Origin: Oscillospiraceae bacterium | GTDB lineage: Bacteria > Bacillota > Clostridia > Oscillospirales > Oscillospiraceae | Length of the DNA stretch: 64,000 nucleotides | Direction: 5' to 3' | NCBI GenBank assembly: GCA_015067945.1 | Contig: SVLM01000001.1 | Span: 170,461-234,460, forward strand | Shown here: in pieces, positions 54,350-63,172 of the stretch | Layout of the letters: each line of letters begins with the position of its first letter | How positions within the stretch are numbered: the first letter of the stretch is position 1 | Translations under genes and position numbers: made by a program | The notes under the pieces: generated by a model | Seen by the model: the letters and a program-made list of their open reading frames with translations, nothing else | The model's database searches: none | What the model was told of the DNA's origin: nothing

Positions 54350-55198
54350 TCAGACCTTCCATTCCTCCAGAAGTGTCTGTGCACATGTTTCGGCATTTAA
54401 TTTATTCAGTGGCAATTGGAAACCCAGCTTATTCAGCTCCCAGCATAGCTCCACCGTTTCCGGTGCGGCAAGGCCGATGCTATGGAGCTTTTCCACCTGA
54501 GAAAAAACCTCCTCCGGTGTGCCGTCGATCGCAACTGTTCCCTTATGCAGCACCACAACACGCTCCGCCATGGCGGCTTCGTCCATATGGTGGGTGATCA
54601 GTACGACGGTTATATTCTTATCCCGGTTCAGCTTTGTGATGGTCTGCATCACCTCACGGCGGCCTCTGGGGTCCAGCATGGCCGTCGGCTCATCCAAAAC
54701 GATACATTTGGGTTCCATGGCGATGATACCAGCGATTGCCACACGCTGCTTCTGTCCGCCGGACAGAAGATGGGGTGCGTGTTCCCGGAACTCATACATA
54801 CCCACCTGCTTCAAGGCATTATCCACACGCTGGCGGATCATGGGACTGGCAATGCCCAGATTTTCCGGGCCAAAGGCCACATCCTCCTCCACCACATTGG
54901 CAACGATTTGGTTATCCGGGTTCTGGAAAACCATGCCGGTAGTGCGACGAATGGCGATGAGGCTGTCTTCATCCAGCGTGTCCATGCCGAACACGGTTAC
55001 CTGGCCGCCGCAGGGCAGCAGGATGGAATTAAAATGTTTCGCAAGCGTGGATTTTCCGCAGCCGTTGCTGCCCAAAATCGCTACAAAGGTGCCTTCCTCT
55101 ATTTGAAGATTCAAGTCCTTAAATACGGCGACGCCGGGCGTGTCATCCACGCCCGGATAGCTATACGCCAAATGCTCAACAGAAATTGCAATACCCAT
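54350..55198 (-). CDS. ecfA1: Energy-coupling factor transporter ATPase EcfA1
   Basis: First ATPase of the ECF module. The 282-residue protein has Walker A GSNGCGKSTL, signature LSGGQKQR and Walker B LDEPTAMLDP, and an N-terminal VEHLAYSYPGVDDTPGVAVF strand region. It is followed by ecfA2 with a 19-base gap and preceded by a SAM methyltransferase gene with a 14-base gap. Confidence 0.96.
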   Translation of the reverse strand: MGIAISVEHLAYSYPGVDDTPGVAVFKDLNLQIEEGTFVAILGSNGCGKSTLAKHFNSILLPCGGQVTVFGMDTLDEDSLIAIRRTTGMVFQNPDNQIVANVVEEDVAFGPENLGIASPMIRQRVDNALKQVGMYEFREHAPHLLSGGQKQRVAIAGIIAMEPKCIVLDEPTAMLDPRGRREVMQTITKLNRDKNITVVLITHHMDEAAMAERVVVLHKGTVAIDGTPEEVFSQVEKLHSIGLAAPETVELCWELNKLGFQLPLNKLNAETCAQTLLEEWKV

Positions 55199-55212
55199 GC
55201 ATTTTCCTCCCG

Positions 55213-56079
55213 TCAGGGTGTCCAGCGACCGGTGGAGCCGCAGGGCAGCATAATGCCCGTAGACTTTACGGGCAGACCCAATTCACCCACCTGGGTATGA
55301 CCGCCATGGTCCTTTCCAAACACCACATCCGCAGCATAGCCCACCGCAGAGGGTGCAAGTCCGGTAGTGTAAGAATTGATAATAACAAACAACGGATTAT
55401 CCGTCAACAGCTTGGCGGTTTCCAGCAGGAAGGGATAGAAGCTGGTCTCCATCTTCCAAATTTCACCGCTGGGGCCCCGGCCGTAGCTTGGGGGATCCAT
55501 AATAATACCGTCGTAATGGCGTCCACGACGGATCTCACGCTGAATGAATTTGCCGCAGTCGTCCACGATCCAATGGATCGGCTTGTCCGCAAGGCCCGAG
55601 GCCTGTGCATTCTCCTTAGCCCAAGCCACCATACCCTTGGATGCATCCACATGATAGACCTCAGCACCGCCTGCTGCAGCAGCCAAGGTTGCACCGCCGG
55701 AATAGGCGAACAGATTCAGCACACGAACGGGACGGCCGGCATTGGCCACCTTCTCGCGGATAAAATCCCAGTTGGCAGCCTGCTCCGGAAACACGCCGGT
55801 GTGCTTGAAATTCATAGGCTTGACATTAAAGGTCAGGTAGTCCTTATACCTGATCTGCCAACGCTCAGGCAGATGATGCTCCGACCAGTGACCGCCGCCG
55901 GTATTGGAGCGGACATAGCGGGCATCGTACCTACGCCAGCCGGGATGGGTCTTGGGTGTGTTCCAGATCACCTGGGGGTCCGGGCGGACGAGGAAATATT
56001 TCCCCCACCGCTCCAGACGCTCACCGTCAGAGGTGTCCAGCACTTCGTAATCTTTCCATTCATCGGATAACCAGATCAT
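55213..56079 (-). CDS. Class I SAM-dependent methyltransferase, RlmI-like
   Basis: A 288-residue methyltransferase of the RlmI/Cys-rRNA-methyltransferase type: RVLNLFAYSGGATLAA is the SAM-binding loop, DASKGMVAWAKENAQ follows and the catalytic-type MDPPSYGRGP is present. Only the methyltransferase half is there; the N-terminal PUA domain of RlmI is missing, so the target may differ. It takes the position usually held by ribosomal genes upstream of ecfA1, and PBP1A is just upstream. Confidence 0.88.
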   Translation of the reverse strand: MIWLSDEWKDYEVLDTSDGERLERWGKYFLVRPDPQVIWNTPKTHPGWRRYDARYVRSNTGGGHWSEHHLPERWQIRYKDYLTFNVKPMNFKHTGVFPEQAANWDFIREKVANAGRPVRVLNLFAYSGGATLAAAAGGAEVYHVDASKGMVAWAKENAQASGLADKPIHWIVDDCGKFIQREIRRGRHYDGIIMDPPSYGRGPSGEIWKMETSFYPFLLETAKLLTDNPLFVIINSYTTGLAPSAVGYAADVVFGKDHGGHTQVGELGLPVKSTGIMLPCGSTGRWTP

Positions 56080-56094
56080 GGTATTCTCCTTACA

Positions 56095-58887
56095 TTAATT
56101 GCCAGGATCCTCCGGTTTGGTCGGATCCGTATTAGGTTTATTGAGACTGTCCAAATAAGCTTCCCACTGCTCCTTGGTGTGCTGATCGCATACCAGATAC
56201 GGGGCATTGACGCCAGCATTCTTATCGCCCATGATACCCCGGAAGTTATACACAGGATTTCCGGATGCATCTACCAAATAAATATAGTTATCGGCAGCAT
56301 GGGGTGCCTGCAGGCCGAAGTTCTTGGCAGCGAAAAGATCATCCACAGTAGACTGAGTCATCTTAACCAAGGAACGCTTGACCAATTTGCACTGGCCTAC
56401 TGCAGCGAACTTCTTGCAGTAATCGTTGGCAACTGCATTGCAGGTCTCGCAGAAGTCGATGATCACATGGCAATCGCAGTTTTCGTAGGGAATATCCTCC
56501 AAATAGACCTTAGCCGTTGCAACACGGGAATTGCCGGTGTTGAAGGTACGGGCCTCAATGGTGCAGGCATTGGTTGCCAGCTTGCCGCAATCCAGGCAAA
56601 CCTCAATCTCCTCAAAGTTGCTTTCGTTGTACATTTCCACCTTGTTCAGGCCCTGGTGCAGAGGCTCCATGACCTTCTTGAACAGACGGCAGGCGGGGTT
56701 GGAGGTGTCTCCCACTAAGGAAATAACCTCAGGTAGATCGTAGCCGCACCAGACTGCAGCGGTGTAGTACTCGGAGAAGCCACAGAACCAACGATCCTTC
56801 AGGCTGGCGGTAGTACCGGTCTTACCACAGACGACCTGACCGGTGATTTTGGCAGCGGTACCGGTACCACTCTGGACAGCGTTATAAAGACAGTAGTTGA
56901 TATACTGCACTGTCTTTTCAGACAGAATGGTTTCAGAGGTCTGGGTGTTATCGATCACCACTTCACGCTTGCTGTTATAGACCTTTGTAAAGGTTCTGGC
57001 GTTGCGGTAAATGCCGTCGTTGGCGAAAGAGGAATAGGCATTTGCCATCTGGCGAATGGTAACACCAACGGAGGGGGCACCCATGGCCAAGGGAGAATAA
57101 CCAAGGTCAGAAAGAATTCTGCCGTCGCTGGTTTCGTAGGAATCTGTCAAGTAAGACAGTCCAAACTTCTCCTTGGCAAAATTGTAGCTGTAACCAAAGC
57201 CCATGACATCCAGAGTGTTAACAGCAATGGCGTTGACAGACTGGGTGATACCACGCAGAATCGTACGGGTGTACTCATACCGCTTGGGATCGTTATACGG
57301 GAAGGGACGCTCATCGATATAGTATCGGGGCATGTCCTTCATAACGGAAGCCGGCGTAATCAGACCAAGCTCAAATGCCGGTGCATAAATCGTCAAGGGC
57401 TTGACAGAAGAACCCGGCTGGAGCTTTGCGTCGGTGGTACGGTTGTACGCATCGTGGACATCCTTTTCACCAACACCGCCGGCCATAGCTACAATGTCAC
57501 CGGTACGGTTGTCGATGACGACCATGCCGGACTGAAGCTGCTGCAAGCTCTTATCTGCAGGGATCTCGTTCAAATCGGTATAGATCTTATCCACCTGATT
57601 CTGAACCTTCATATCCAGCGTCGTGTAGATATGGTAACCGGCACCACTAATCATATCCTTATACAGACGCATATAGCTGTCGTAGGTTTTCTTATTCATG
57701 GAAGACCAATCGAGGCCGTCCCGTTCGCCCAAAATGATGGCGATATCTTCCAAAACGGTGTCGACAAACCAGGAATAGACCTCCTGAGAGGCATCAATAC
57801 CGATCTCGGTGACAACACCGCAGCTGGGGCAATAATACAGACCATCGGACTTCAGTACAAAGTTTTTGACCTGATTGCGGTAGCCGCAGTTTTCATCCGG
57901 GCACTGTGCGATTTTATCCTCAGCAGCAATACCACGCTTGAACACAAGCTCCTGGGCAAGGGCTTCCTGATACTCATCCTCCGTCAGATAGCCCTCGTTA
58001 CGCATAACCCAAAGGACATTTTCCTTACGAACATGGTTACGGCCAAAGCCGTCCAGCTCCCGGACATCGCCCTCCGTTACCTCAAATTTCATAATTTTGG
58101 TGCTGGTGGGGTCGTAAATGGAGGGGTTATTGGTGATGCTGATCAGGCAGGCACACTCCGCAGGGGTCAGCAGCTCCAACTCCTTGCCGAAATAATACTC
58201 AGCAGCAGCCTTGACGCCGTCAATGCGGTTACCCAAGTAGATCTCGTTGAGGTACCATGTAATGATGGTATTCTTATCATACCGTTTTTCCAGCTCGATG
58301 GCACGGAATATCTCCTGCACCTTACGCTGGACCGTGACATCATCTGCCTTCTCATCATCCCGAAGGTACAGGTTCTTGACCAGCTGCTGGGTGATGGAGG
58401 AGCCACCGAACTGATCACCGGAACCGATGAACATATTGACGCAGGCCTTGATGGTTGTAAACCAGTCAACGCCCTGATGCTCAAAGAATCGCTTATCCTC
58501 AATGGCAACGGCTGCGTTGATCATAGCTTTGGGAATTTCCTCATAGGTAGCACGCTGGCTGTTGCTCTGAGCATGGAGCTTCTGCAGAGTCTCGATCGCA
58601 CCCTCCTCATTTAAGAAGTACACCATGGAGTTTTGATTCAAGTCAAAGCCTTCCAGAGAGACATTGGAATTGGGAATGATATCATTTTGCAGATAGTCGC
58701 CCAAAGTGCCCATGAACGCCACCAGGCATACGCCACCAATGATCATCACGGTAATCATTGCACCAAGCAGAATTTTAATCACGGAATAAGATACGAACCA
58801 AATTCCCCGTAAAACAGCCAAAAAGCCGGTGGGCTTCCAGGACTGACGGGTTACTTTTCTTCTGGGTGCGGGTTGTTGGTTTGCCAT
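56095..58887 (-). CDS. Class A penicillin-binding protein (PBP1A family)
   Basis: Bifunctional peptidoglycan synthase. The 930-residue protein has a cytoplasmic N-terminus, one membrane helix (about 36-60), the GT51 transglycosylase with E130 (AIEDKRFFEH), and a transpeptidase with SSVK (493-496), SVN (550-552) and KTG (689-691). Between them C329, C334, C353 and C356 form a zinc-ribbon-like insert. The C-terminal region has at least nine cysteines (764-833). The ATG at 58887 follows GGAGGTAAC. It is the first gene before the methyltransferase and ECF genes. Confidence 0.95.
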   Translation of the reverse strand: MANQQPAPRRKVTRQSWKPTGFLAVLRGIWFVSYSVIKILLGAMITVMIIGGVCLVAFMGTLGDYLQNDIIPNSNVSLEGFDLNQNSMVYFLNEEGAIETLQKLHAQSNSQRATYEEIPKAMINAAVAIEDKRFFEHQGVDWFTTIKACVNMFIGSGDQFGGSSITQQLVKNLYLRDDEKADDVTVQRKVQEIFRAIELEKRYDKNTIITWYLNEIYLGNRIDGVKAAAEYYFGKELELLTPAECACLISITNNPSIYDPTSTKIMKFEVTEGDVRELDGFGRNHVRKENVLWVMRNEGYLTEDEYQEALAQELVFKRGIAAEDKIAQCPDENCGYRNQVKNFVLKSDGLYYCPSCGVVTEIGIDASQEVYSWFVDTVLEDIAIILGERDGLDWSSMNKKTYDSYMRLYKDMISGAGYHIYTTLDMKVQNQVDKIYTDLNEIPADKSLQQLQSGMVVIDNRTGDIVAMAGGVGEKDVHDAYNRTTDAKLQPGSSVKPLTIYAPAFELGLITPASVMKDMPRYYIDERPFPYNDPKRYEYTRTILRGITQSVNAIAVNTLDVMGFGYSYNFAKEKFGLSYLTDSYETSDGRILSDLGYSPLAMGAPSVGVTIRQMANAYSSFANDGIYRNARTFTKVYNSKREVVIDNTQTSETILSEKTVQYINYCLYNAVQSGTGTAAKITGQVVCGKTGTTASLKDRWFCGFSEYYTAAVWCGYDLPEVISLVGDTSNPACRLFKKVMEPLHQGLNKVEMYNESNFEEIEVCLDCGKLATNACTIEARTFNTGNSRVATAKVYLEDIPYENCDCHVIIDFCETCNAVANDYCKKFAAVGQCKLVKRSLVKMTQSTVDDLFAAKNFGLQAPHAADNYIYLVDASGNPVYNFRGIMGDKNAGVNAPYLVCDQHTKEQWEAYLDSLNKPNTDPTKPEDPGN

Positions 58888-58975
58888 ATTGTTACCTCCA
58901 AAACAGCAGAAATTGAACCTGCTGGAGAACTCAATTTTACAATCATCGACATAATCGCATAGTTTCGACCATACG

Positions 58976-58984
58976 ATTATAGCA
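58976..58984 (-). promoter_or_regulatory. Extended -10 promoter of PBP1A
   Basis: Minus-strand TGC-TATAAT (58984-58976) about 90 bases upstream of the PBP1A start; no clear -35 box. It should drive PBP1A and the genes after it. Confidence 0.5.
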
Positions 58985-59068
58985 TACCCAAACAAAAAAC
59001 GAAAGACCTAATTTGTTAATATATCGAGAATTTTACGGCATACTAGTACCATGAGGAGGTCGATCGTG

Positions 59069-59293
59069 ATGAAGAAACTGTCTATATTATATAGTATCTT
59101 GATTTTTGGGTTTATTTTGGGCATTTACGAGGGACGCATTGCCCTCTGGAAAGATAATGACCCGGAGCCCTACAAAGTATTCCCCTACTACGCTAGCATG
59201 CTTCCGCGGAAGGATCGGGAGACGCTAAAAAAAGGCATCTATCTTGAAAATGAGGAACAGCTGAGAAAATTGGTGGAGGATTATTTATCCTGA
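59069..59293 (+). CDS. Small membrane protein of unknown function
   Basis: A 74-residue protein with one membrane helix at the N-terminus (about 3-20) and a charged remainder (RKDRETLKKGIYLENEEQL). I recognise no family. The ATG at 59069 sits behind GAGGAGG; a second in-frame ATG at 59051 is inside that site. DUF1292 follows after 72 bases. Confidence 0.7.
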   Translation: MKKLSILYSILIFGFILGIYEGRIALWKDNDPEPYKVFPYYASMLPRKDRETLKKGIYLENEEQLRKLVEDYLS

Positions 59294-59365
59294 CAACAGA
59301 TTCCTCTTGATTTCCCGTCGTGTATCGGCTAAAATAAGATCAGAAAGAATACGGAGGGAAATCAA

Positions 59366-59641
59366 ATGTCTGACAATTACGGTTCTGATTTTATGACCAT
59401 TGTGGACGAGGACGGCACTGAATACGAGCTGGAGATTCTCACCACACTGGAATACAACGGCTGTACCTATATGGCGGTAATCCCGGCGGACGACGGAGAA
59501 AACACGGAGCTGGAGGTCAGCATCCTCAAGTCTGTGGAGGAGGACGGTGAGCCGATCCTCAGTGCTATCGAGGACGAAGCAGAGCTGCAGGCTGTGTACG
59601 ACCTTATCATGGAACAGCTTTACGAGGACGAGGAAGAATAA
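59366..59641 (+). CDS. DUF1292 domain-containing protein
   Basis: A 91-residue, strongly acidic protein matching DUF1292 (TIVDEDGTEYELEILTTLEYNG, then VSILKSVEEDGE and an acidic EDEEE end). Its function is unknown; in Firmicutes it usually lies near ruvX, which is 3 kb away here. GGAGGG precedes the ATG. A structured RNA follows directly. Confidence 0.92.
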   Translation: MSDNYGSDFMTIVDEDGTEYELEILTTLEYNGCTYMAVIPADDGENTELEVSILKSVEEDGEPILSAIEDEAELQAVYDLIMEQLYEDEEE

Positions 59642-59643
59642 TA

Positions 59644-59840
59644 TTTGCCTGCTTGGTACGTGACGTATCCTTTTGGACCCACATTTTATTATAGGGATGC
59701 TTGACTTCCTGATTGGTGTGCAGACCTCCCGCCTACGCTTTGACGATAGGTGGACGTTGGGAGCAAATAAGATCCGGAGCGGCGACCCACCTGCCATTCG
59801 TGCAGGTCATAAATGGATGCGCACGGCCAAAGTGGGTTTC
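59644..59840 (+). ncRNA. ssrS: 6S RNA-like structured RNA
   Basis: About 195 bases in the DUF1292-PpiC gap that fold as one long interrupted hairpin. GCCTGCTTGGTACGTG (59647-59662) pairs with CACGGCCAAAGTGGG (59822-59836), then TATCC with GGATG, leaving a large central bubble. An ACCTGC/GCAGGT hairpin sits on the 3' side, and CCGCCTA/TAGGTGG closes the terminal arm. Length, bubble and terminal-arm layout fit 6S RNA, which binds RNA polymerase. A terminator follows on the plus strand. Assignment is from structure by eye only. Confidence 0.65.
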
Positions 59841-59876
59841 GGCATGGAGAGTTTTCTCTTCATGCCGATGTTTTTT
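59840..59876 (+). terminator. Rho-independent terminator of the 6S-like RNA
   Basis: GGCATG-GAGAG-TTTT-CTCT-TCATGCC followed by six Ts. Confidence 0.85.
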
Positions 59877-59929
59877 CGCGAATAAATCGTAAACATTTCG
59901 CTTTTTTCTGCAAAATTCAAAATTAATAC

Positions 59930-59958
59930 TTGCAACTTGCAAGCAAATCAGTTATAAT
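59930..59958 (+). promoter_or_regulatory. Promoter of the PpiC-type foldase gene
   Basis: TTGCAA (59930-59935), 17 bases, TATAAT (59953-59958), 63 bases upstream of the start. Confidence 0.8.
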
Positions 59959-60020
59959 ACCCTAGACTTTGTGCATTTATCAGCAAAGTACCATTAGCAC
60001 AATCGAGAGGAAATGATTAC

Positions 60021-61895
60021 ATGAGCGGATCCACTAAGAAAAAGCTCCGCAAGGAGCAGAAGACGGCTGCTATGACCGAAAAGCAGCGTCAAGCTAAGAA
60101 GGAAGCAAAGCAGCTGAAGGCCTATACCCTGACCTTCATCGTTGCCATGGCACTGGTCATTGCCATTGTGCTGGGCGTTGCTCTGCGCAATCCCATTGAT
60201 TCTTTGATCAACCAGAATACCCACGCTGTCACCATTGGTGACCACGAGCTGACTATCCCTGAGTTCAGCTACTTCTATGTTGATGAAATCAACAACTACT
60301 ACATGACCATTTATCAGCAGTACGGCAACTATACACCGTATCTGTTGGGTTTCCAGATGGGCGTTTCCCTGAACCAGCAGGTTTACGACAAGGAAACCGG
60401 CGAAACCTGGGCAAAGTTCTTTATGGACTCCGCTGCAGAGAGTGCCCAAACCGTCTTTGGTCTGTACGATCTGGCCATCAAGGCCGGTCACAGCATGACC
60501 GCTGAAGAGCAGGCCAAGCTGGACGCCTCCATGGAGGATCTGGACTACACCGCCGAGAAGAGTGGCTTCAACTCCACCAATGCTTATCTGTCAAACCTGT
60601 ACGGCAACGGTGCAACCCGCAAGACCTACGAGAAGTACAGTGCCATCAGTGCTCTGGCATCCTCCTACTACAATGCACACAGTGAGGAGCTGCACGAGAG
60701 CTACACCGATGCCGATTTCCGTAAGTATGAGGAAGACAAAATCGGTGAGTTCTACTCCTACACTTACCTGTCCTATGTGATCAACATGAAGGATTACCTG
60801 GGCGAGCAGAAGAAGGACGAGAACGGCAACAAGATTGACTACACCGACGAGGAAAAGGCTGAGGCCCTGGAAAAGGCAAAGGCTGATGTTGAAAAGCTGC
60901 TGAACGCTGACATCAAGGATAAGGAAAGCTTTGACGCAGCTCTGAAGCTCTTCTTCGGCAAGAATACCGAATCCGATAACAAGAACGAGAGCACCACCAA
61001 TCCCAGCGAACCTTCCACCGAGCCCTCCACCGAGCCTTCCAGCGACACCAAGACCGCTCCTTCCACTGAGGCTTCTGCCGAGGCTACTGAGCCCACTGTG
61101 GATCCCAGTGAGACCACCGGTTCCACCGGTGCTACTACCGGTTCCGACGACAAGAAGGAAGAAGAGAAGGATCCCACCTGCACCGAGGCTGACAGATATC
61201 TGTACAGCCAGCTGTCCACTGAGCTGCAGGAGTGGGTCAAGAGTGAGAATCTGGTTCTGGACAAGCTGACCTCCGTCGAGATTAAGACCGAAAAAGCTCA
61301 TGAGCATGCTGAGGGCGAAGAGCACTCCGATGATGAGGAGAAGGAATACGAGGTTACCGGTTTCAACGTTGTTCTGATGCAGAAGGTCGACCACAACGAT
61401 ATGAAGATGGTTAACATCCGTCACATCCTCATTGAGGTAGAGGAGCTGGGCAAGGGTGCTACCGACGCTGACAAGGCTGCCGCTGACAAGAAGGCCAAGG
61501 ACCAGGCTCAGAAGCTGCTGGATGAGTTCCTGAGCGGTGAAAAGACTCCCGAGAAGTTCGGCGAGCTGGCTACCGCTAACACCAAGGACCCCGGCTCCGT
61601 TACCACCGGCGGTCTGTACGAGGATGTCTATCCCGGCTGGGCTGTTAAAGAATTTGACGCATGGTGCTTCGAGGAAGGCCGTAAGGAAGGCGACACCGGT
61701 ATCGTTAAGTCTGACAACGGCTATCACGTTATGTATCTGGACAGCTTCGGCGAGCTGAGCTTCCGCGATTTCATGATCGCCAACAAGATCCTGTCCGAGG
61801 ATCTGGAGGAGTGGCTGGAGGAGATCCAGACTGCTACCCCCTATACCGAAGTGAACCTGTCCCGTATGGACTGGGATATTTCCCTGGGCGGCTAA
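60021..61895 (+). CDS. Membrane-anchored peptidyl-prolyl isomerase (PpiC/PrsA-like)
   Basis: A 624-residue protein with a basic cytoplasmic N-terminus, one membrane helix (about 36-58), an N-terminal SurA-like chaperone region, and a parvulin-type domain with IRHILIEVEE, FGELATAN, DPGSVTTGG and GYHVMYLDSF. Between these is a strongly acidic Ser/Thr/Glu/Pro-rich stretch (about 318-385) and an alkaline charged stretch. It should act outside the cell on secreted proteins. It has AGAGGAAA before the ATG, a good promoter and a strong terminator. Confidence 0.9.
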   Translation: MSGSTKKKLRKEQKTAAMTEKQRQAKKEAKQLKAYTLTFIVAMALVIAIVLGVALRNPIDSLINQNTHAVTIGDHELTIPEFSYFYVDEINNYYMTIYQQYGNYTPYLLGFQMGVSLNQQVYDKETGETWAKFFMDSAAESAQTVFGLYDLAIKAGHSMTAEEQAKLDASMEDLDYTAEKSGFNSTNAYLSNLYGNGATRKTYEKYSAISALASSYYNAHSEELHESYTDADFRKYEEDKIGEFYSYTYLSYVINMKDYLGEQKKDENGNKIDYTDEEKAEALEKAKADVEKLLNADIKDKESFDAALKLFFGKNTESDNKNESTTNPSEPSTEPSTEPSSDTKTAPSTEASAEATEPTVDPSETTGSTGATTGSDDKKEEEKDPTCTEADRYLYSQLSTELQEWVKSENLVLDKLTSVEIKTEKAHEHAEGEEHSDDEEKEYEVTGFNVVLMQKVDHNDMKMVNIRHILIEVEELGKGATDADKAAADKKAKDQAQKLLDEFLSGEKTPEKFGELATANTKDPGSVTTGGLYEDVYPGWAVKEFDAWCFEEGRKEGDTGIVKSDNGYHVMYLDSFGELSFRDFMIANKILSEDLEEWLEEIQTATPYTEVNLSRMDWDISLGG

Positions 61896-61904
61896 TTTAA
61901 AATG

Positions 61905-61937
61905 AAAAGTCGGAGTCTTCGGACTCCGACTTTTTTG
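61905..61937 (+). terminator. Rho-independent terminator after the PpiC-type gene
   Basis: AAGTCGGAGTC / GACTCCGACTT around TTCG, followed by TTTTTT. Confidence 0.9.
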
Positions 61938-61985
61938 TATAAAAGTGCCTCCGCTGGAAAAGATTCCACTAAGGGGGTTTTTGTT

Positions 61986-62336
61986 TTGAAACATTTACGT
62001 CTGATACTATGCGGTGCAGCAGCAGGTATTGTGAATGGTTTATTCGCAGCCGGTGGCGGCATGATTCTTGTTCCTCTGCTGACCGGTGCAACAGATTTGG
62101 AGGCAGAACAGGTCTTCCCTGCTTCCGTATCCATCATCCTGCCAATCTGCATTGTAACACTTTTGCTCTCCGCACCGGAAAGCGGTCTGCCCATTGAAAC
62201 AGCATTGCCTTATCTGCTTGGCAGTATTCCCGGTGGGCTGCTGGCCGGCTTTTTAGACCGGAAAATTCCGGTGAAGTGGCTTCATCGTGGCCTTGGCATC
62301 CTGATTCTTTGGGGAGGGGTTCGGTATCTATGTTGA
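61986..62336 (+). CDS. TauE/SafE-type transporter, N-terminal half
   Basis: A 116-residue protein with three to four membrane helices and the TauE/SafE half-repeat motif (NGLFAAGGGMILVPLL). The start is a TTG at 61986 behind GGGGG at eight bases; the frame upstream overlaps the terminator and is not coding. The stop overlaps the next gene, which carries the second half. Together they would form a full-sized DUF81/TauE-type carrier of sulfur compounds or anions. Confidence 0.85.
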   Translation: MKHLRLILCGAAAGIVNGLFAAGGGMILVPLLTGATDLEAEQVFPASVSIILPICIVTLLLSAPESGLPIETALPYLLGSIPGGLLAGFLDRKIPVKWLHRGLGILILWGGVRYLC

Positions 62337-62704
62337 CTTCCCTACCGGTATCCATCGTGATAGGGGTTCTGCTGGGCTTTCTGGCTGGCATGGGTGTTGG
62401 CGGCGGTTCCCTGCTGATCCTCTGGCTGACACTGATCGTCGGCATTTCCCATCCGGAAGCCCGGTGGATTAATTTGGTTTTTTTTATCACAGCAGCTGGG
62501 TCTGTATCCGTCTTCCGCTGGAAAAAGGGTACTGTTCAGATACGAAAATTACTCCCGGCAATCATCGCCGGGAGCATAAGTGCTGCGTTATTTGCATGGT
62601 TGCGAGGCTACCTGCAGCCCCAGTTGTTACAGAAGGGCTTTGGCCTTTTGCTTCTCTTTACCGGAATTCGTGAACTGCTTTACCGTCCACGAAAGGCCAA
62701 ATAA
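62330..62704 (+). CDS. TauE/SafE-type transporter, C-terminal half
   Basis: A 124-residue protein with four membrane helices and the second half-repeat (LGFLAGMGVGGGSLLIL, the same GxGGG pattern as the first half). The ATG at 62330 has GGGGAGGGG before it and overlaps the previous stop by seven bases in another frame. The 3' end overlaps convergent ruvX by 25 bases. No frameshift is needed to explain the two genes. Confidence 0.85.
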   Translation: MLTSLPVSIVIGVLLGFLAGMGVGGGSLLILWLTLIVGISHPEARWINLVFFITAAGSVSVFRWKKGTVQIRKLLPAIIAGSISAALFAWLRGYLQPQLLQKGFGLLLLFTGIRELLYRPRKAK

Positions 62705-63093
62705 CCCTCCAAGATCAAGGATGCGGCGACTGCGTCCACAGTATCCTTCCGCTTTTGACCGTGGTAATTATGGACGGAGAGTATGTTGTGAGCCTCAACA
62801 GTGGTGCGTCGTTCGTCCCACATGACCACTTTTTTGCCGGTGGCCTCCTCCAGCTTTTTGGCAAATTCCCGGCACAGCTCCGCCCGGGGGCCTTCAGTGC
62901 CGTCCATATTCCGGGGCAAACCAACGACGATCTCCCCTACCTGATTCTCATCCACAAGGCGGACAATGTCAGCAATGGCTTTTTCCGTATTGCGGCTTTT
63001 TACCACTGTAGAGCTACCCACGATGGTGCAAAGCAAATCCGAAATAGCAACGCCGGTACGAGCGTCGCCATAATCAATTCCCATGATCTTCAT
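62680..63093 (-). CDS. ruvX: Holliday junction resolvase-like RuvX/YqgF
   Basis: RNase H-fold nuclease acting in pre-16S rRNA 5'-end processing. The 137-residue protein has the N-terminal MGIDYGDARTGVAIS, GLPRNMDGTEG and the late WDERRTT and DTVDAVAASLIL motifs, with the catalytic acidic residues at the expected places. Its last 25 bases overlap the convergent transporter half. Confidence 0.95.
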   Translation of the reverse strand: MKIMGIDYGDARTGVAISDLLCTIVGSSTVVKSRNTEKAIADIVRLVDENQVGEIVVGLPRNMDGTEGPRAELCREFAKKLEEATGKKVVMWDERRTTVEAHNILSVHNYHGQKRKDTVDAVAASLILEGYLAFRGR

Positions 63094-63172
63094 ATGTGAC
63101 TTCCTTCCGTTTTTGTCTTATTATAATATAAGAATGTAAAAAAGGAAAGGCTTTTCTGCCTTTCCCTTTCAT

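Noticed and set aside
60591..61994. A 467-codon minus-strand open frame opposite the PpiC-type foldase
   Set aside because: It is antisense to a clear gene; its leucine/glycine/valine-rich composition mirrors the acidic Ser/Thr-rich coding strand.
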